The notes: generated by a model not told the origin, from the letters alone. 64,000 bases of DNA from an uncultured Lachnospiraceae bacterium (GCA_947165025.1 CAMUYQ010000002.1:62001-126000), one strand, 5' to 3'; numbered from the stretch's first letter, positions 15,975 to 24,456 are shown. Numbers and translations are program-made.

Positions 15975-16394
15975 ATGAACGAATACAGATACGAAGAGAT
16001 AGAGACCGGACATAAAGAGAGCTTTACGGTAACGGTTACCGAAGAGATGATGGACTCGTTCCGGACGATGACAGGGGATATCAATCCGCTTCATAATGAT
16101 GAAGAGTATGCCGGATCAAAGGGACATCCGGGACGCGTCGTATACGGGATGCTGACGGCATCTCTTCTGTCAACTCTTGCGGGGGTTTATCTTCCCGGTA
16201 AGAGGAGCCTGATCCAGGAAGTGAAGATCAAGTTCGCGAAGCCGGTGTATATCGGGGATACGCTCACGGTAGAGGGCGTTGTTGAAGAGAAGCATGATGT
16301 ATATTCACTGCTCATGCTCAAGGTAACGATCCGTAATCAGAACGGGGAGAAGGTGTGCAGGGCCAAGATGCAGGTTGCCTGCGAAGAGACATAG
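15975..16394 (+). CDS. MaoC-like (R)-specific enoyl hydratase
   Basis: The 139-aa protein is a single hot-dog fold of the MaoC type. The hydratase signature is present as MTGDINPLHNDEEYA with the catalytic Asp and His, followed by GRVVYGML. Such enzymes hydrate trans-2-enoyl-CoA or -ACP to (R)-3-hydroxyacyl products. Placed after an ACP, it may supply a 3-hydroxyacyl-ACP to the AAC(3)-like transferase, which is inference. ATG 15975 is chosen; an in-frame GTG at 15966 is possible and neither has a strong ribosome site. A 137-nt repeat follows immediately. Confidence 0.85.
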   Translation: MNEYRYEEIETGHKESFTVTVTEEMMDSFRTMTGDINPLHNDEEYAGSKGHPGRVVYGMLTASLLSTLAGVYLPGKRSLIQEVKIKFAKPVYIGDTLTVEGVVEEKHDVYSLLMLKVTIRNQNGEKVCRAKMQVACEET

Positions 16395-16402
16395 TTTTTT
16401 CG

Positions 16403-16539
16403 GGTGAGGGGTGCGTATATGTTTCGAAAAAACCTTGTGAAGGGGCCTGCGCTTGGCGAGGTATTTTCGAGCCTAGCGTCAGCTGCGCCTGAACAGGAGC
16501 GGGAGCGCGTTTTTGAGAAATATATACGCAGCACTCACC
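16403..16539. repeat. 137-nt palindromic repeat, copy 1
   Basis: The element begins GGTGAG and ends CTCACC, with about 23-bp imperfect inverted arms. The core from about 16426 to 16510 is identical to that of copy 2 (47394-47530) except for one base. In the arms, three differences between the copies are paired and compensatory. Inside, CGCT-T-GGC pairs with GCC-T-AGCG, and tandem G-A steps occur. A frame opens at ATG 16419 and encodes MFRKNLVKGPALGEVFSSLA and onward. It is either a small non-autonomous mobile element, a structured RNA or a mini-gene; no target duplication is obvious. Confidence 0.8.
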
Positions 16540-16550
16540 TTAATGCACTA

Positions 16551-16600
16551 GTGAGCGGTATGGAGCGAAAGCGCGTTTTCGGGGAATATATACATACCAC
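16551..16600. repeat. Internally deleted relative of the 137-nt repeat
   Basis: Eleven nt after copy 1 is a 50-nt unit beginning GTGAGCGGTATG and ending with CATACC, whose right half (GAGCGAAAGCGCG, then GGGGAATATATA) matches the right half of the full repeat. GGTATG and CATACC still pair. It looks like a copy that lost its centre. The stretch 16395-16629 otherwise holds only copy 1 and the ribosome site of the next gene. Confidence 0.6.
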
Positions 16601-16629
16601 GAACGAAAAGGGAAAAAGGAGGAGTTACG

Positions 16630-17352
16630 ATGACACCACAGGAAACATTGCAGGAATGGATCAGCGGATCCGACAACATAGTCTTCTTCGGCGGAGCCGG
16701 AGTGTCAACCGAGAGCGGCATCCCGGATTTCAGAAGCGTGGACGGACTGTATAACCAGAAGTACGATTATCCTCCGGAGACGATCCTTTCACATACGTTT
16801 TACCGCAGCAAGCCGGAAGAGTTCTACAGATTCTACCGCGACAAGATGCTGTGTACGACCGCTAAGCCGAACAAGGCTCATCTGAAACTGGCAGAGCTTG
16901 AAGCAGCCGGTAAGCTCAAGGCGGTCGTCACCCAGAACATCGACGGCCTTCACCAGGCAGCAGGCAGTAAGGAAGTGCTTGAACTTCACGGAAGCGTTCT
17001 TCGCAACTACTGTGAATCCTGCGGAAAATCATTTGATATCGACTACATCATAAACAGCGAGGGTGTTCCGAAATGCGACAAGTGCGGCGGCCCGATCAAG
17101 CCGGACGTTGTCCTTTATGAGGAAGGCCTTGATAATACGGTCATGTCAAAGTCGCTTAACTATATCGCGAACGCAGATGTTCTTATAATAGGAGGAACTT
17201 CGCTTGCAGTGTATCCGGCAGCCGGACTGATAGATTACTACAGGGGTCACAAGCTTGTTTTGATCAATAAGTCAAAAACCCCGATGGACGGTCGTGCCGA
17301 TCTTGTGATAAATGACAGTATTGGGGCGGTTTTAGGCGCAATAACGGTATGA
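16630..17352 (+). CDS. cobB: Sirtuin-type NAD-dependent protein deacylase
   Basis: The 240-aa protein has the full Sir2 set: GAGVSTESGIPDFRS for NAD binding, TQNIDGLHQAAG, the catalytic His of LELHGS, a zinc knuckle with CESC and CDKC, and GTSLAVYPAAGL. It removes acyl groups from lysines using NAD. The length is that of bacterial class U/III sirtuins. AGGAGG stands 5 nt before the ATG. It is monocistronic between the repeat and the ribosomal operon. The neighbouring ACP/MaoC acyl genes may be chance. Confidence 0.93.
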   Translation: MTPQETLQEWISGSDNIVFFGGAGVSTESGIPDFRSVDGLYNQKYDYPPETILSHTFYRSKPEEFYRFYRDKMLCTTAKPNKAHLKLAELEAAGKLKAVVTQNIDGLHQAAGSKEVLELHGSVLRNYCESCGKSFDIDYIINSEGVPKCDKCGGPIKPDVVLYEEGLDNTVMSKSLNYIANADVLIIGGTSLAVYPAAGLIDYYRGHKLVLINKSKTPMDGRADLVINDSIGAVLGAITV

Positions 17353-17384
17353 TTTTTTGTCACCGAAAACCCTTGAAAACTGTT

Positions 17385-17419
17385 ATGGTATATGTTATCA
17401 TACCATTTCGTGATACAAT
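17385..17419 (+). promoter_or_regulatory. Extended -10 promoter of rpsF-ssb-rpsR with inverted repeat
   Basis: TGATACAAT (17411-17419) is an extended -10 element (TG, one base, TACAAT). Just upstream ATGGTAT (17385-17391) and ATACCAT (17400-17406) form a 7-bp inverted repeat over the -35 region, which could be an operator. Confidence 0.45.
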
Positions 17420-17476
17420 TTATCCTTGCTCTCAAGGAAGTATTTGAGGGCCATAGTCCAAAAGGAGGTACCAGGC

Positions 17477-17764
17477 ATGAGCAAATATGAATTATGCGTT
17501 GTTCTTAATGCTAAGATCGAAGACGATGACAGAGCAGCCGTGATCGAAAAGATCAAGAAGTACATTGATCGCTTCGGTGGTGCTGTCACAAACGTGGACG
17601 AATGGGGTAAGAAACGTCTCGCTTATGAAGTTCAGAAGATGAGAGAAGGTTTCTACTACTTCATCCAGTTTGATGCAGAGCCGTCCACGCCGCTCGAGAT
17701 CGAAAATCGTGTCCGCATTATGGATAACGTTCTTCGTTATCTCTGCGTTAAGGCAGAAGCGTAA
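17477..17764 (+). CDS. rpsF: 30S ribosomal protein S6
   Basis: The 95-aa product begins MSKYELCVVLNAKIEDDD and has the S6 motif NVDEWGKKRLAYEVQKMREG, and it ends without the long acidic tail of some homologues. S6 binds S18 and 16S rRNA in the platform of the small subunit. AAGGAGG lies 8 nt upstream of ATG 17477; the open frame extends further up without a ribosome site. The order rpsF-ssb-rpsR is the standard Firmicutes operon. Confidence 0.96.
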   Translation: MSKYELCVVLNAKIEDDDRAAVIEKIKKYIDRFGGAVTNVDEWGKKRLAYEVQKMREGFYYFIQFDAEPSTPLEIENRVRIMDNVLRYLCVKAEA

Positions 17765-17780
17765 TAGAAAGTGAGATTAT

Positions 17781-18242
17781 ATGAATAAAGTAATACTAGT
17801 TGGAAGACTTACCCGTGATCCCGAAGTGAGATATTCCGCCGGAGAAGGTTCAATGGCGATCGCAAGATATTCACTTGCTGTTGACAGAAGAGGAAGGCGC
17901 GACAATAACGGAGGAGATCAGCCCACTGCCGATTTTATCAACATAGTTGCTTTCGGCCGTGACGGAGAATTTGCGGAGAAGTACCTTCGCAAAGGAAACA
18001 GGATACTTGTTGAAGGACATATCCAGACGGGAAGCTACACCAACAAGGAAGGTCAGAAGGTCTATACGACGGATGTAGTTGTTGAGCGTCATGAGTTTGT
18101 TGACAGCAAGTCCTCATCTCAGTCTTCGGGCGGAGACGCATTCATTCCCGCATCGGCAGGAGAGGCGTCAGGTTCATCGGACAGCGGTGACGGATTCATG
18201 AACATTCCGGACGGAATAGAAGAGGAGCTTCCTTTCAGTTAA
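17781..18242 (+). CDS. ssb: Single-stranded DNA-binding protein
   Basis: The 153-aa protein has the OB-fold N terminus ([19 protein letters not shown], residues 1-105), a Ser/Gly-rich linker and the acidic tip EEELPFS that recruits replication and repair partners. It coats single-stranded DNA in replication and repair. It lies 16 nt after rpsF and before rpsR, as in most Firmicutes. The D-[FL]-PF tip is intact. Confidence 0.96.
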   Translation: MNKVILVGRLTRDPEVRYSAGEGSMAIARYSLAVDRRGRRDNNGGDQPTADFINIVAFGRDGEFAEKYLRKGNRILVEGHIQTGSYTNKEGQKVYTTDVVVERHEFVDSKSSSQSSGGDAFIPASAGEASGSSDSGDGFMNIPDGIEEELPFS

Positions 18243-18261
18243 AGAACAGGAGGAAAAAACA

Positions 18262-18537
18262 ATGGCTTTTGGTAAACCGCAAGGCGACAATGATAGAGCA
18301 GAAGCACCTGCAAGAAGAAGAAATTCCATCCACAGACGCAAGAAGGTTTGCGTATTCTGCGGCAAGGAAAAGGCTTTGGATTACAAGGATACTGCAACTC
18401 TCAAGAAGTATGTTTCAGAGAGAGGAAAGATCCTTCCCAGAAGGATTACAGGTAACTGTGCAAAGCATCAGAGAGCTCTTACAGTAGCCGTTAAGCGTGC
18501 ACGCCACGTAGCATTAATGCCCTACACTGCTGAGTAG
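18262..18537 (+). CDS. rpsR: 30S ribosomal protein S18
   Basis: The 91-aa basic protein contains the S18 core [20 protein letters not shown] followed by [17 protein letters not shown]. The Cys pair in [10 protein letters not shown] resembles the zinc-binding (C+) form, although only some of the ligands (Cys33-type CxxC, later Cys and His) are present. It binds S6 on the 30S platform. AGGAGG precedes the ATG and a strong terminator closes the operon. Confidence 0.96.
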   Translation: MAFGKPQGDNDRAEAPARRRNSIHRRKKVCVFCGKEKALDYKDTATLKKYVSERGKILPRRITGNCAKHQRALTVAVKRARHVALMPYTAE

Positions 18538-18563
18538 GCACGAAGGAAGGGCCCGTATATTTC

Positions 18564-18599
18564 AAAGACCGACCGCGTTTTGCGGTCGGTCTTTTATTT
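18564..18599 (+). terminator. Rho-independent terminator of rpsF operon
   Basis: AAGACCGACCGC and GCGGTCGGTCTT pair as a 12-bp GC-rich stem over a TTTT-type loop, followed by a T-rich tail. Confidence 0.92.
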
Positions 18600-18626
18600 G
18601 ACATTTGTACCCCGAAAAGATAAACT
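18598..18626 (+). promoter_or_regulatory. Sigma-A promoter of the acyl-CoA synthetase gene
   Basis: TTGACA (18598-18603), 17 nt, TAAACT (18621-18626). It starts in the T-run of the preceding terminator. Confidence 0.6.
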
Positions 18627-18689
18627 AATATCTGTGCGCTAAAACGCGTCACAGTGCTAAAGTGAACAGATTTTACCGGAGGATTTTTC

Positions 18690-20324
18690 ATGCCTATCAC
18701 AGAACTTCTTGAGAGAAATGCCGCACAGTATCCGAATGATGTGGCACTTGTTGAGATAAACCCGAAGATCCAGGAAACGAAACGCGTTACCTGGAAAGAA
18801 TACGAACTCATCCAGAGTACGGAAAAGGAATCATACCGCAGAGAGATAACGTGGAGCGTGTTCGACGAGAAAGCAAACCGTTTTGCGAACTACCTTATGT
18901 CTATGGGTATTAAGCGCGGACACAAGGTCGGTATCATCATGATGAACTGTCTCGAGTGGCTTCCGATCTACTTCGGTGTACTGAAGACGGGTGCGATGGT
19001 AGTTCCGTTCAACTTCAGATATTCGTCCGATGAGATAATGTACTGTGCAAAACTGTCGCAGATAGACATACTCGTGTTCGGTCCTGAGTTCATAGGCAGG
19101 ATCGAGGAGATCTGTGACGAGCTTTCCAAAAAAAGACTTCTTATATATGTAGGTGACAACTGTCCGACATTTGCGGAGGACTACAAGGAAGCTGTTGCAA
19201 ACTGCTCAAGTGTTAAGCCTGATGTAAAGATAACGGATGATGATGAAGCAGCGATCTATTTTTCATCGGGTACGACGGGCTTTCCCAAAGCGATACTTCA
19301 CAAGCATCGTTCGCTCATGCATTCGGCTGCATGTGAGCAGAATCATCACGGACAGCAGAGGGATGATGTGTTCCTGCTGATACCGCCTCTCTACCACACG
19401 GGAGCAAAGATGCACTGGTTCGGAAGCCTTCTGTCGGCATCAAAGGCAGTCCTTCTGAAGGGAACGAGCCCGGACATCATACTCGATGCGATATCAAAGG
19501 AAAAATGTACGATCGTATGGCTTCTAGTTCCGTGGGCACAGGATATCCTCGAAGCGATCGAAAGCGGCAGGGTGAACCTTAAAGATTATGAACTTGACCA
19601 GTGGAGACTCATGCATATCGGAGCCCAGCCGGTACCGAGAAGTCTGATCAAGAAATGGAAAGAGATATTCCCGAATCATCAGTATGATACAAACTACGGA
19701 CTTTCCGAGTCCATCGGACCCGGCTGCGTACATCTCGGTGTTGAGAACATACACAAGGTCGGTTGCATAGGTAAAGCCGGATACGGTTGGGAGACCGCGA
19801 TCGTCGGAGAAGACAGAAAACCGGTTAAGCGCGGTGAAGTAGGAGAACTTGCCGTCAAAGGCCCCGGTGTGATGGAGTGTTATTATCACGATCCCAAGTC
19901 GACAAAGGAAGTTCTTGCCGACGGATGGCTCTACACCGGAGATATGGCGATGGAAGACGAGGACGGGTTCATTATGCTCGTTGACCGAAAGAAAGATGTC
20001 ATCATAAGCGGCGGTGAAAACATCTATCCCGTTCAGATCGAAGATTTCATAAGAACAAACGATGCGGTTCATGATGTTGCCGTTATAGGTATTCCGGACA
20101 AACGTCTTGGAGAAGTGAGCTGTGCGATCATCGAACTCAAGAAAGACTATGTCGTAACGGAAGAAGAGATGAACGAATTCTGCATGGCCCTTCCGAGATA
20201 CAAAAGGCCGCACAGGATCATCTTTGCGGATATACCCCGTAACCCGACCGGTAAGATCGAAAAACCGAAGCTTCGTGAGCTGTACGGCGGGAAAGGCCTG
20301 GTAGAGGCTCAGAACTTAGGTTGA
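18690..20324 (+). CDS. AMP-dependent acyl-CoA synthetase/ligase
   Basis: The 544-aa protein is a class I adenylate-forming enzyme. It shows the P-loop-like YFSSGTTGFPKAILH, the aromatic gate NYGLSES, the hinge region GWLYTGDMAMEDEDGF followed by DRKKDVIISGGENIYP, and the C-terminal catalytic Lys in NPTGKIEKPKL. It activates a carboxylic acid with ATP and moves it to CoA. An insertion of about 25 residues (QETKRVTWKEYELIQSTEKE region) is unusual near the N terminus. It stands alone behind its own promoter; the substrate acid is unknown. Confidence 0.88.
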   Translation: MPITELLERNAAQYPNDVALVEINPKIQETKRVTWKEYELIQSTEKESYRREITWSVFDEKANRFANYLMSMGIKRGHKVGIIMMNCLEWLPIYFGVLKTGAMVVPFNFRYSSDEIMYCAKLSQIDILVFGPEFIGRIEEICDELSKKRLLIYVGDNCPTFAEDYKEAVANCSSVKPDVKITDDDEAAIYFSSGTTGFPKAILHKHRSLMHSAACEQNHHGQQRDDVFLLIPPLYHTGAKMHWFGSLLSASKAVLLKGTSPDIILDAISKEKCTIVWLLVPWAQDILEAIESGRVNLKDYELDQWRLMHIGAQPVPRSLIKKWKEIFPNHQYDTNYGLSESIGPGCVHLGVENIHKVGCIGKAGYGWETAIVGEDRKPVKRGEVGELAVKGPGVMECYYHDPKSTKEVLADGWLYTGDMAMEDEDGFIMLVDRKKDVIISGGENIYPVQIEDFIRTNDAVHDVAVIGIPDKRLGEVSCAIIELKKDYVVTEEEMNEFCMALPRYKRPHRIIFADIPRNPTGKIEKPKLRELYGGKGLVEAQNLG

Positions 20325-20345
20325 TTTTTTCAGGGAGATAAATAT

Positions 20346-22172
20346 ATGGGATACAATGCTTCAAGAGAGGCCAGACGCAGACGAAGAAGAAGGAAAAGGA
20401 TACTGCAGACAGTACTTCCGATACTGATACCGATAGTACTGATGCTGGTGATACTTGTCTGTGTGCTGAATATAGACAGCTGCAGAAACGCGTTCATCGG
20501 AGATCTGTTCGAGGACCTTATGTACTCGAGTGAAAAGGCGGATCTTAACGAATATTTCAAGACCACACCCGAAGATATGAATACGAGTGCCACGGTCATA
20601 GAAGAGTGTGAGGTCACCGATGAGAAGATCACAGTAAAGGACGGAAGACTTTATCTTCCGTATGAGACCGTGATCGAGAAATACAATCCGAACTTTTATT
20701 GGGAAAAATCATCCGAAAAGCTTCTGTACACTACGGGTGACGGTGTTTATACGGCAACACCTGGTGAAACGTTCTATACACTTGACGGGACGGGGATCCA
20801 GGCAGGATATCAGACATGCTACAAAGAGGGCGACATAGTAATGGTCAGCCTTGATTTTGTAAGGGTGTTCACAAACATGGAGATCCGGCTGTTCGGAGGA
20901 GGCAAGGAGCCTTACCGTACTCTGATCAGAACGAGTTGGGAAAATGAAGTGGTTGCCGATGTTACAAAAGATGATGTTGCGATCAGGACCGAACCCGACA
21001 AAGACGGAAAGATCATGAAGCAGCTCAGAAAGGGCAGCACTGTCATCATAGTTGCTTCCGAAGGTGAGAAGTGGATGAGGGTCATGTCTGAAGACCTTAT
21101 CACAGGTTACATCGAGACAAAGCATCTCGGAGACAAATATGACCGTCCTCAGACTCCGGTAACAAACGTTGCACCGATACAGGTAAACATGGTCGCGGAT
21201 TATTCCGAACCGGTGATACTGGCATGGCATAATGTTGTGGGAGACGGATCGGCAGCCTCGCTTAAAGATAACGAAAAATTCCTTAAATATATCAACACGA
21301 TATCTCCGACCTGGTTTGCTCTTTCGGATAATGAAGGAACGATAGCATCGATAGCATCGACAGCGTATGTGGAAACATGTCATTCGAAAGGGATCAAAGT
21401 CTGGGGACTTGTCAGCAATCTGACATATCCTGAAGTATCAACATCGACCGTACTGAACGATCCTGAGAAGAGACAGTTCATGACGGAGCAGCTTCTTGCA
21501 TATGCTTCACAGTTCAAGCTTGACGGTATCAACCTTGATTTTGAGTCGATAGCCGGTGAGGACGGACCTGCGTACGTTCAGTTCATCAGAGAGTTCTCAT
21601 TAAAGGCTCATGAAAAGAACCTTGTTGTTTCGGTAGATAATTATGTTCCGAAGGAGTATACGTCCCATTACAACCGAAAGGAACAGGGAACGTTTGCAGA
21701 CTATGTCGTCATCATGGGATACGATGAACATACAAGTGCATCCGATGAGGCAGGTTCGGTCGCGTCTCTTGGATTCGTACAGGAGGGAATAGAAAATACC
21801 CTTGCAGAAGTTCCGAAGGAGAAAGTCATAAACGGTCTGCCGTTCTATACGAGATACTGGACGGTCGATGCCAACGAGAACATAATCGATATGCAGACAC
21901 TGCCGATGACAAAAGCGGCTGAAACGGTCAGCGCATCCGGAGTAACTCCCGAGTGGGATGAAGAGACCTGCCAGGACTATGCCGAGTGGGCTAACGGCGC
22001 GAACAAGAATAAGATCTGGATCGAGAATGTTGCATCTCTTCGCGCGAAGCTTGAAGTCATGAAGGCTCATGATATCGGAGGAGCTGCCGTATGGCAACTT
22101 GCTTTCGGAACGGAAGAAGCGTTTGCTGTGATAGATGAATATTACCGGCCTTCGGCAGATACAGAAATGTAA
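20346..22172 (+). CDS. GH18-family protein with SH3 domain and N-terminal membrane anchor
   Basis: The 608-aa protein starts with a very basic stretch (REARRRRRRRKR), one membrane helix (~20-45), a region of copper-amine-oxidase-like repeats (~75-190), a bacterial SH3 domain (~195-255) and a GH18 barrel (~285-600). The GH18 signature LDGINLDFESI keeps the acidic DxxxDxE residues, though the catalytic-site spacing matches spore-protein YaaH-like GH18 proteins rather than chitinases. It probably acts on or binds wall glycans outside the membrane. Flavin reductase follows 12 nt later. Confidence 0.85.
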   Translation: MGYNASREARRRRRRRKRILQTVLPILIPIVLMLVILVCVLNIDSCRNAFIGDLFEDLMYSSEKADLNEYFKTTPEDMNTSATVIEECEVTDEKITVKDGRLYLPYETVIEKYNPNFYWEKSSEKLLYTTGDGVYTATPGETFYTLDGTGIQAGYQTCYKEGDIVMVSLDFVRVFTNMEIRLFGGGKEPYRTLIRTSWENEVVADVTKDDVAIRTEPDKDGKIMKQLRKGSTVIIVASEGEKWMRVMSEDLITGYIETKHLGDKYDRPQTPVTNVAPIQVNMVADYSEPVILAWHNVVGDGSAASLKDNEKFLKYINTISPTWFALSDNEGTIASIASTAYVETCHSKGIKVWGLVSNLTYPEVSTSTVLNDPEKRQFMTEQLLAYASQFKLDGINLDFESIAGEDGPAYVQFIREFSLKAHEKNLVVSVDNYVPKEYTSHYNRKEQGTFADYVVIMGYDEHTSASDEAGSVASLGFVQEGIENTLAEVPKEKVINGLPFYTRYWTVDANENIIDMQTLPMTKAAETVSASGVTPEWDEETCQDYAEWANGANKNKIWIENVASLRAKLEVMKAHDIGGAAVWQLAFGTEEAFAVIDEYYRPSADTEM

Positions 22173-22183
22173 ACAGAAGGGTA

Positions 22184-22771
22184 ATGGATATGAATAAAAA
22201 GCAAGTTGCCAAACAGGAATGGAAACCGGGAAATATGCTTTATCCGCTTCCCGTTGTGATGGTCAGTTGTAAAAGGGGTGATGAGCGTCCGAACATCATT
22301 ACCGTTGCATGGTGCGGGACCATCTGCTCCGATCCGGCAATGGTATCGATCTCGGTCAGAAAAGAGAGATACTCTCATGATATCATCAGTGAAACAGGTG
22401 AATTTGTTATCAATCTGACGACAAAGGACCTTGCGTTTGCTACGGACTACTGCGGCGTCAAGTCGGGAAGAGATGTTGACAAGTTTGAAGCAATGAAGCT
22501 TACTGCTTCCGCTGCTTCCAAGGTGTCATGTCCCGTTATTGCCGAAAGTCCCGTGAACATAGAGTGCAGGGTGGTTGAATGTAAGGAGCTCGGTTCTCAC
22601 GACATGTTTGTGGCAGAAGTTGTGGCCGTTGATGTGTCGGAAGAATATATCGATGAAAACGGAAAATTCGATCTGAATGATACTGATCCCATAACATATT
22701 CACATGGGGAATATTTCACACTGGGAGAGAAGATCGGAAAGTTCGGTTATTCCGTCAAAAGGAAAAAATAA
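22184..22771 (+). CDS. Flavin reductase-like protein
   Basis: The 195-aa protein belongs to the FMN-binding flavin reductase family (split-barrel). PLPVVMVSCKRGDERPNIIT and SISVRKERYSHDI match the flavin-contact regions, and SHDMFVAEVVAVDV is the usual C-terminal strand. It likely binds FMN and passes electrons or acts as a flavoprotein with an unknown partner. AGAAGGG stands 8 nt before the second Met (22190) and only 2 nt before ATG 22184, so the true start may be two codons later. Confidence 0.85.
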   Translation: MDMNKKQVAKQEWKPGNMLYPLPVVMVSCKRGDERPNIITVAWCGTICSDPAMVSISVRKERYSHDIISETGEFVINLTTKDLAFATDYCGVKSGRDVDKFEAMKLTASAASKVSCPVIAESPVNIECRVVECKELGSHDMFVAEVVAVDVSEEYIDENGKFDLNDTDPITYSHGEYFTLGEKIGKFGYSVKRKK

Positions 22772-22783
22772 AATTCATACATC

Positions 22784-22840
22784 CGGGCTCTTCGCACTGC
22801 AGTATCGGTAACTCATTTAGTATGATATGCAAAGAGCCCG
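22784..22840 (+). other. Long hairpin after the flavin reductase gene
   Basis: CGGGCTCTT (22784-22792) pairs with AAGAGCCCG (22832-22840), extended by GCA/TGC after one mismatch, around a loop of about 31 nt. No T-tract follows, so it is not a clear terminator. Confidence 0.45.
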
Positions 22841-22873
22841 ATGGTAGGTACCCGCATCTGTTGACTGGGTAAG

Positions 22874-23057
22874 TGATACAATTATCTTGTTAAGATCGCA
22901 CTTCGCGTGTGGAGTATGCGTTTGCTTTCAGGTTGATCAATTGCTTTGAATCTGATTACGAACAACCAATTACATTAAAAAACGGGGAGTTATCGAAAGA
23001 TCAATTAATAAGTTGATTAGGTCGGGGAAACCCCGATTAGAAACTCCTGATATGTGC
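22874..23057 (+). ncRNA. Candidate structured small RNA or leader
   Basis: The 630-nt gap 22772-23402 has no gene I can support. TGATACAAT (22874-22882) is an extended -10 element. Downstream, GGTTG (22931-22935) can pair with CAACC, then GGAGTT (about 22985) with AACTCC (about 23041) encloses two hairpins, ATCAAT/GTTGAT and TCGGGGAAACCCCGA: a three-way junction. I do not recognise a known RNA family. Further helices occur from 23140 to 23280, including a GATCTCA/TGAGATC pair. Existence as a stable RNA is inference. Confidence 0.35.
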
Positions 23058-23320
23058 AAATCTCCTGTCGTCACAGAAAATTCACTAGAAAAAATAAGAC
23101 ATATATCTTAAAATATAGATAAGAAATATGAATTTTTCCTGCCCTCCTTTCGCCACTGATTGCGAAGGAGCGATCTCAGTTTTGGATTTTATCCGATGAT
23201 CGGATCTTTCGCAAGTACTACATATAGTGGTGAGATCTGCCGGATAATACATTAAGAGCGAAAAATGCCTGCAAATCCGACATTTGAAAAGGAGATATGT
23301 TTTTTCAACCAATATATTAT

Positions 23321-23349
23321 TTGACAATTTGATTTTGCCGATATATAAA
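23321..23349 (+). promoter_or_regulatory. Sigma-A promoter of mecA
   Basis: TTGACA (23321-23326), 17 nt, TATAAA (23344-23349), giving a leader of about 45 nt before the mecA start. Confidence 0.65.
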
Positions 23350-23402
23350 TATATACCTAAATAGGTTTTTATCTACGACCAATGACGGAGGAGGTGAATA
23401 GC

Positions 23403-24149
23403 ATGAAACTGGAACGTGTTAATGATCATCAGATCCGATGCACGCTGACCAAGGCAGATCTTGCCGACAGACAGCTGAAGCTTTCGGAACTTGCGTATGG
23501 GACCGAAAAGGCAAAGACACTGTTTCGTGACATGATGCAGCAGGCCTCTTATGAGCTTGGTTTTGAAGCAAATGATATACCTCTTATGATCGAAGCGATC
23601 CCGCTTTCATCCGAGTCGATCATTCTCATCATTACCAAGGTTGAAGACCCCGACGAACTCGATACAAGATTTGCAAATTTTGCACCCGACATCAAGGACG
23701 AGGAAGATGATGTGATATCCGAGCTGTTCCGCTCCGTATCGGAGGAGATGCCGGAAGTTCTCGATCTGTTCAAGAAGCTTTCGCAGGAGGTTGCAAAGAA
23801 CCCCGAACTTCTTGAAGAGGCAAAGGAAAAGCTCATCGAGCAGGCAAATGCGGCCGGAGAACTGTCAAGGGCGTTTGCGTTTGATACGCTTGCGGACGTT
23901 ATAAAGGCTGCCGGTGTTGTGTCAAAGTTCTATAAAGGCAGGAATTCACTCTATCACGACGAGACCGATGACTGCTATATCCTTGCTCTCTCAAAGAGCG
24001 ACCATACAATGGAAGAGTTCAACAGGATATGTAATGTCCTTTCCGAATACGGATCGATGGAAAGATCTACTCCCGCAACGGAAGCATTCTTTGCGGAGCA
24101 CAACAACTGCATCGTTGCAGACAATGCGATAGAGACGTTGCTGTCGTGA
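23403..24149 (+). CDS. mecA: Adaptor protein MecA
   Basis: The 248-aa acidic protein has the MecA N-terminal domain (MKLERVNDHQIRCTLTKADL, residues 1-80), an acidic linker and the C-terminal ClpC-binding domain (~165-248, YKGRNSLYHDETDDCYILAL). MecA delivers proteins to the ClpCP protease. ATG 23403 follows GGAGGAGG at 8-9 nt; an upstream in-frame ATG at 23382 overlaps the ribosome site. It is monocistronic, with its own promoter and terminator. Confidence 0.9.
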   Translation: MKLERVNDHQIRCTLTKADLADRQLKLSELAYGTEKAKTLFRDMMQQASYELGFEANDIPLMIEAIPLSSESIILIITKVEDPDELDTRFANFAPDIKDEEDDVISELFRSVSEEMPEVLDLFKKLSQEVAKNPELLEEAKEKLIEQANAAGELSRAFAFDTLADVIKAAGVVSKFYKGRNSLYHDETDDCYILALSKSDHTMEEFNRICNVLSEYGSMERSTPATEAFFAEHNNCIVADNAIETLLS

Positions 24150-24162
24150 TCCAGACATAGTT

Positions 24163-24190
24163 AAAGCCCGGCAATATGCCGGGCTTTTTG
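24163..24190. terminator. Terminator between mecA and the convergent DUF1858 gene
   Basis: AAAGCCCGGC pairs with GCCGGGCTTT over an AATAT loop, followed by a T-run on the plus strand. Confidence 0.85.
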
Positions 24191-24214
24191 TGTTACAGTG
24201 ATCAAATGCTCCGA

Positions 24215-24406
24215 TCAGCCAAGTGCAGCTATCCTGCTCATAAGATCGTCAATGTTCATTCCGTGAACCATTGCTGCTTCCTCGAGCGATTCACCCTGGG
24301 CCGAAGGACATCCGAGGCAGTGCATACCTGCTTCCATAAGGATGGGTGCTACTTCGGGTTTATTAACGAGGATCTCTCCGATCGTCATTTCTTTAGTGAT
24401 ATCCAT
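24215..24406 (-). CDS. DUF1858 domain protein
   Basis: The 63-aa protein [20 protein letters not shown] and onward is a complete DUF1858 domain with the [18 protein letters not shown] motif holding two Cys (C-x2-C). Such domains occur alone or fused to hybrid-cluster and DUF438 proteins and are thought to bind a metal or haem-like cofactor in redox or nitrosative stress; the role here is unproven. The start at 24406 has GGAGGT upstream on the minus strand. It is divergent from the pyruvate formate-lyase locus. Confidence 0.85.
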   Translation of the reverse strand: MDITKEMTIGEILVNKPEVAPILMEAGMHCLGCPSAQGESLEEAAMVHGMNIDDLMSRIAALG

Positions 24407-24456
24407 AAATATACCTCCGTTGAAAACTGTGTCATATGATTTTCTGAAACGGTGTA

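Noticed and set aside
16403-16539. Insertion sequence
   Set aside because: No transposase-length frame and no clear target duplication; a non-autonomous element remains possible.
22801-22880. c-di-GMP-I riboswitch
   Set aside because: GCAAAG and GGTAGGTA recall GEMM motifs, but the two conserved stems and tetraloop-receptor are not in the right order.
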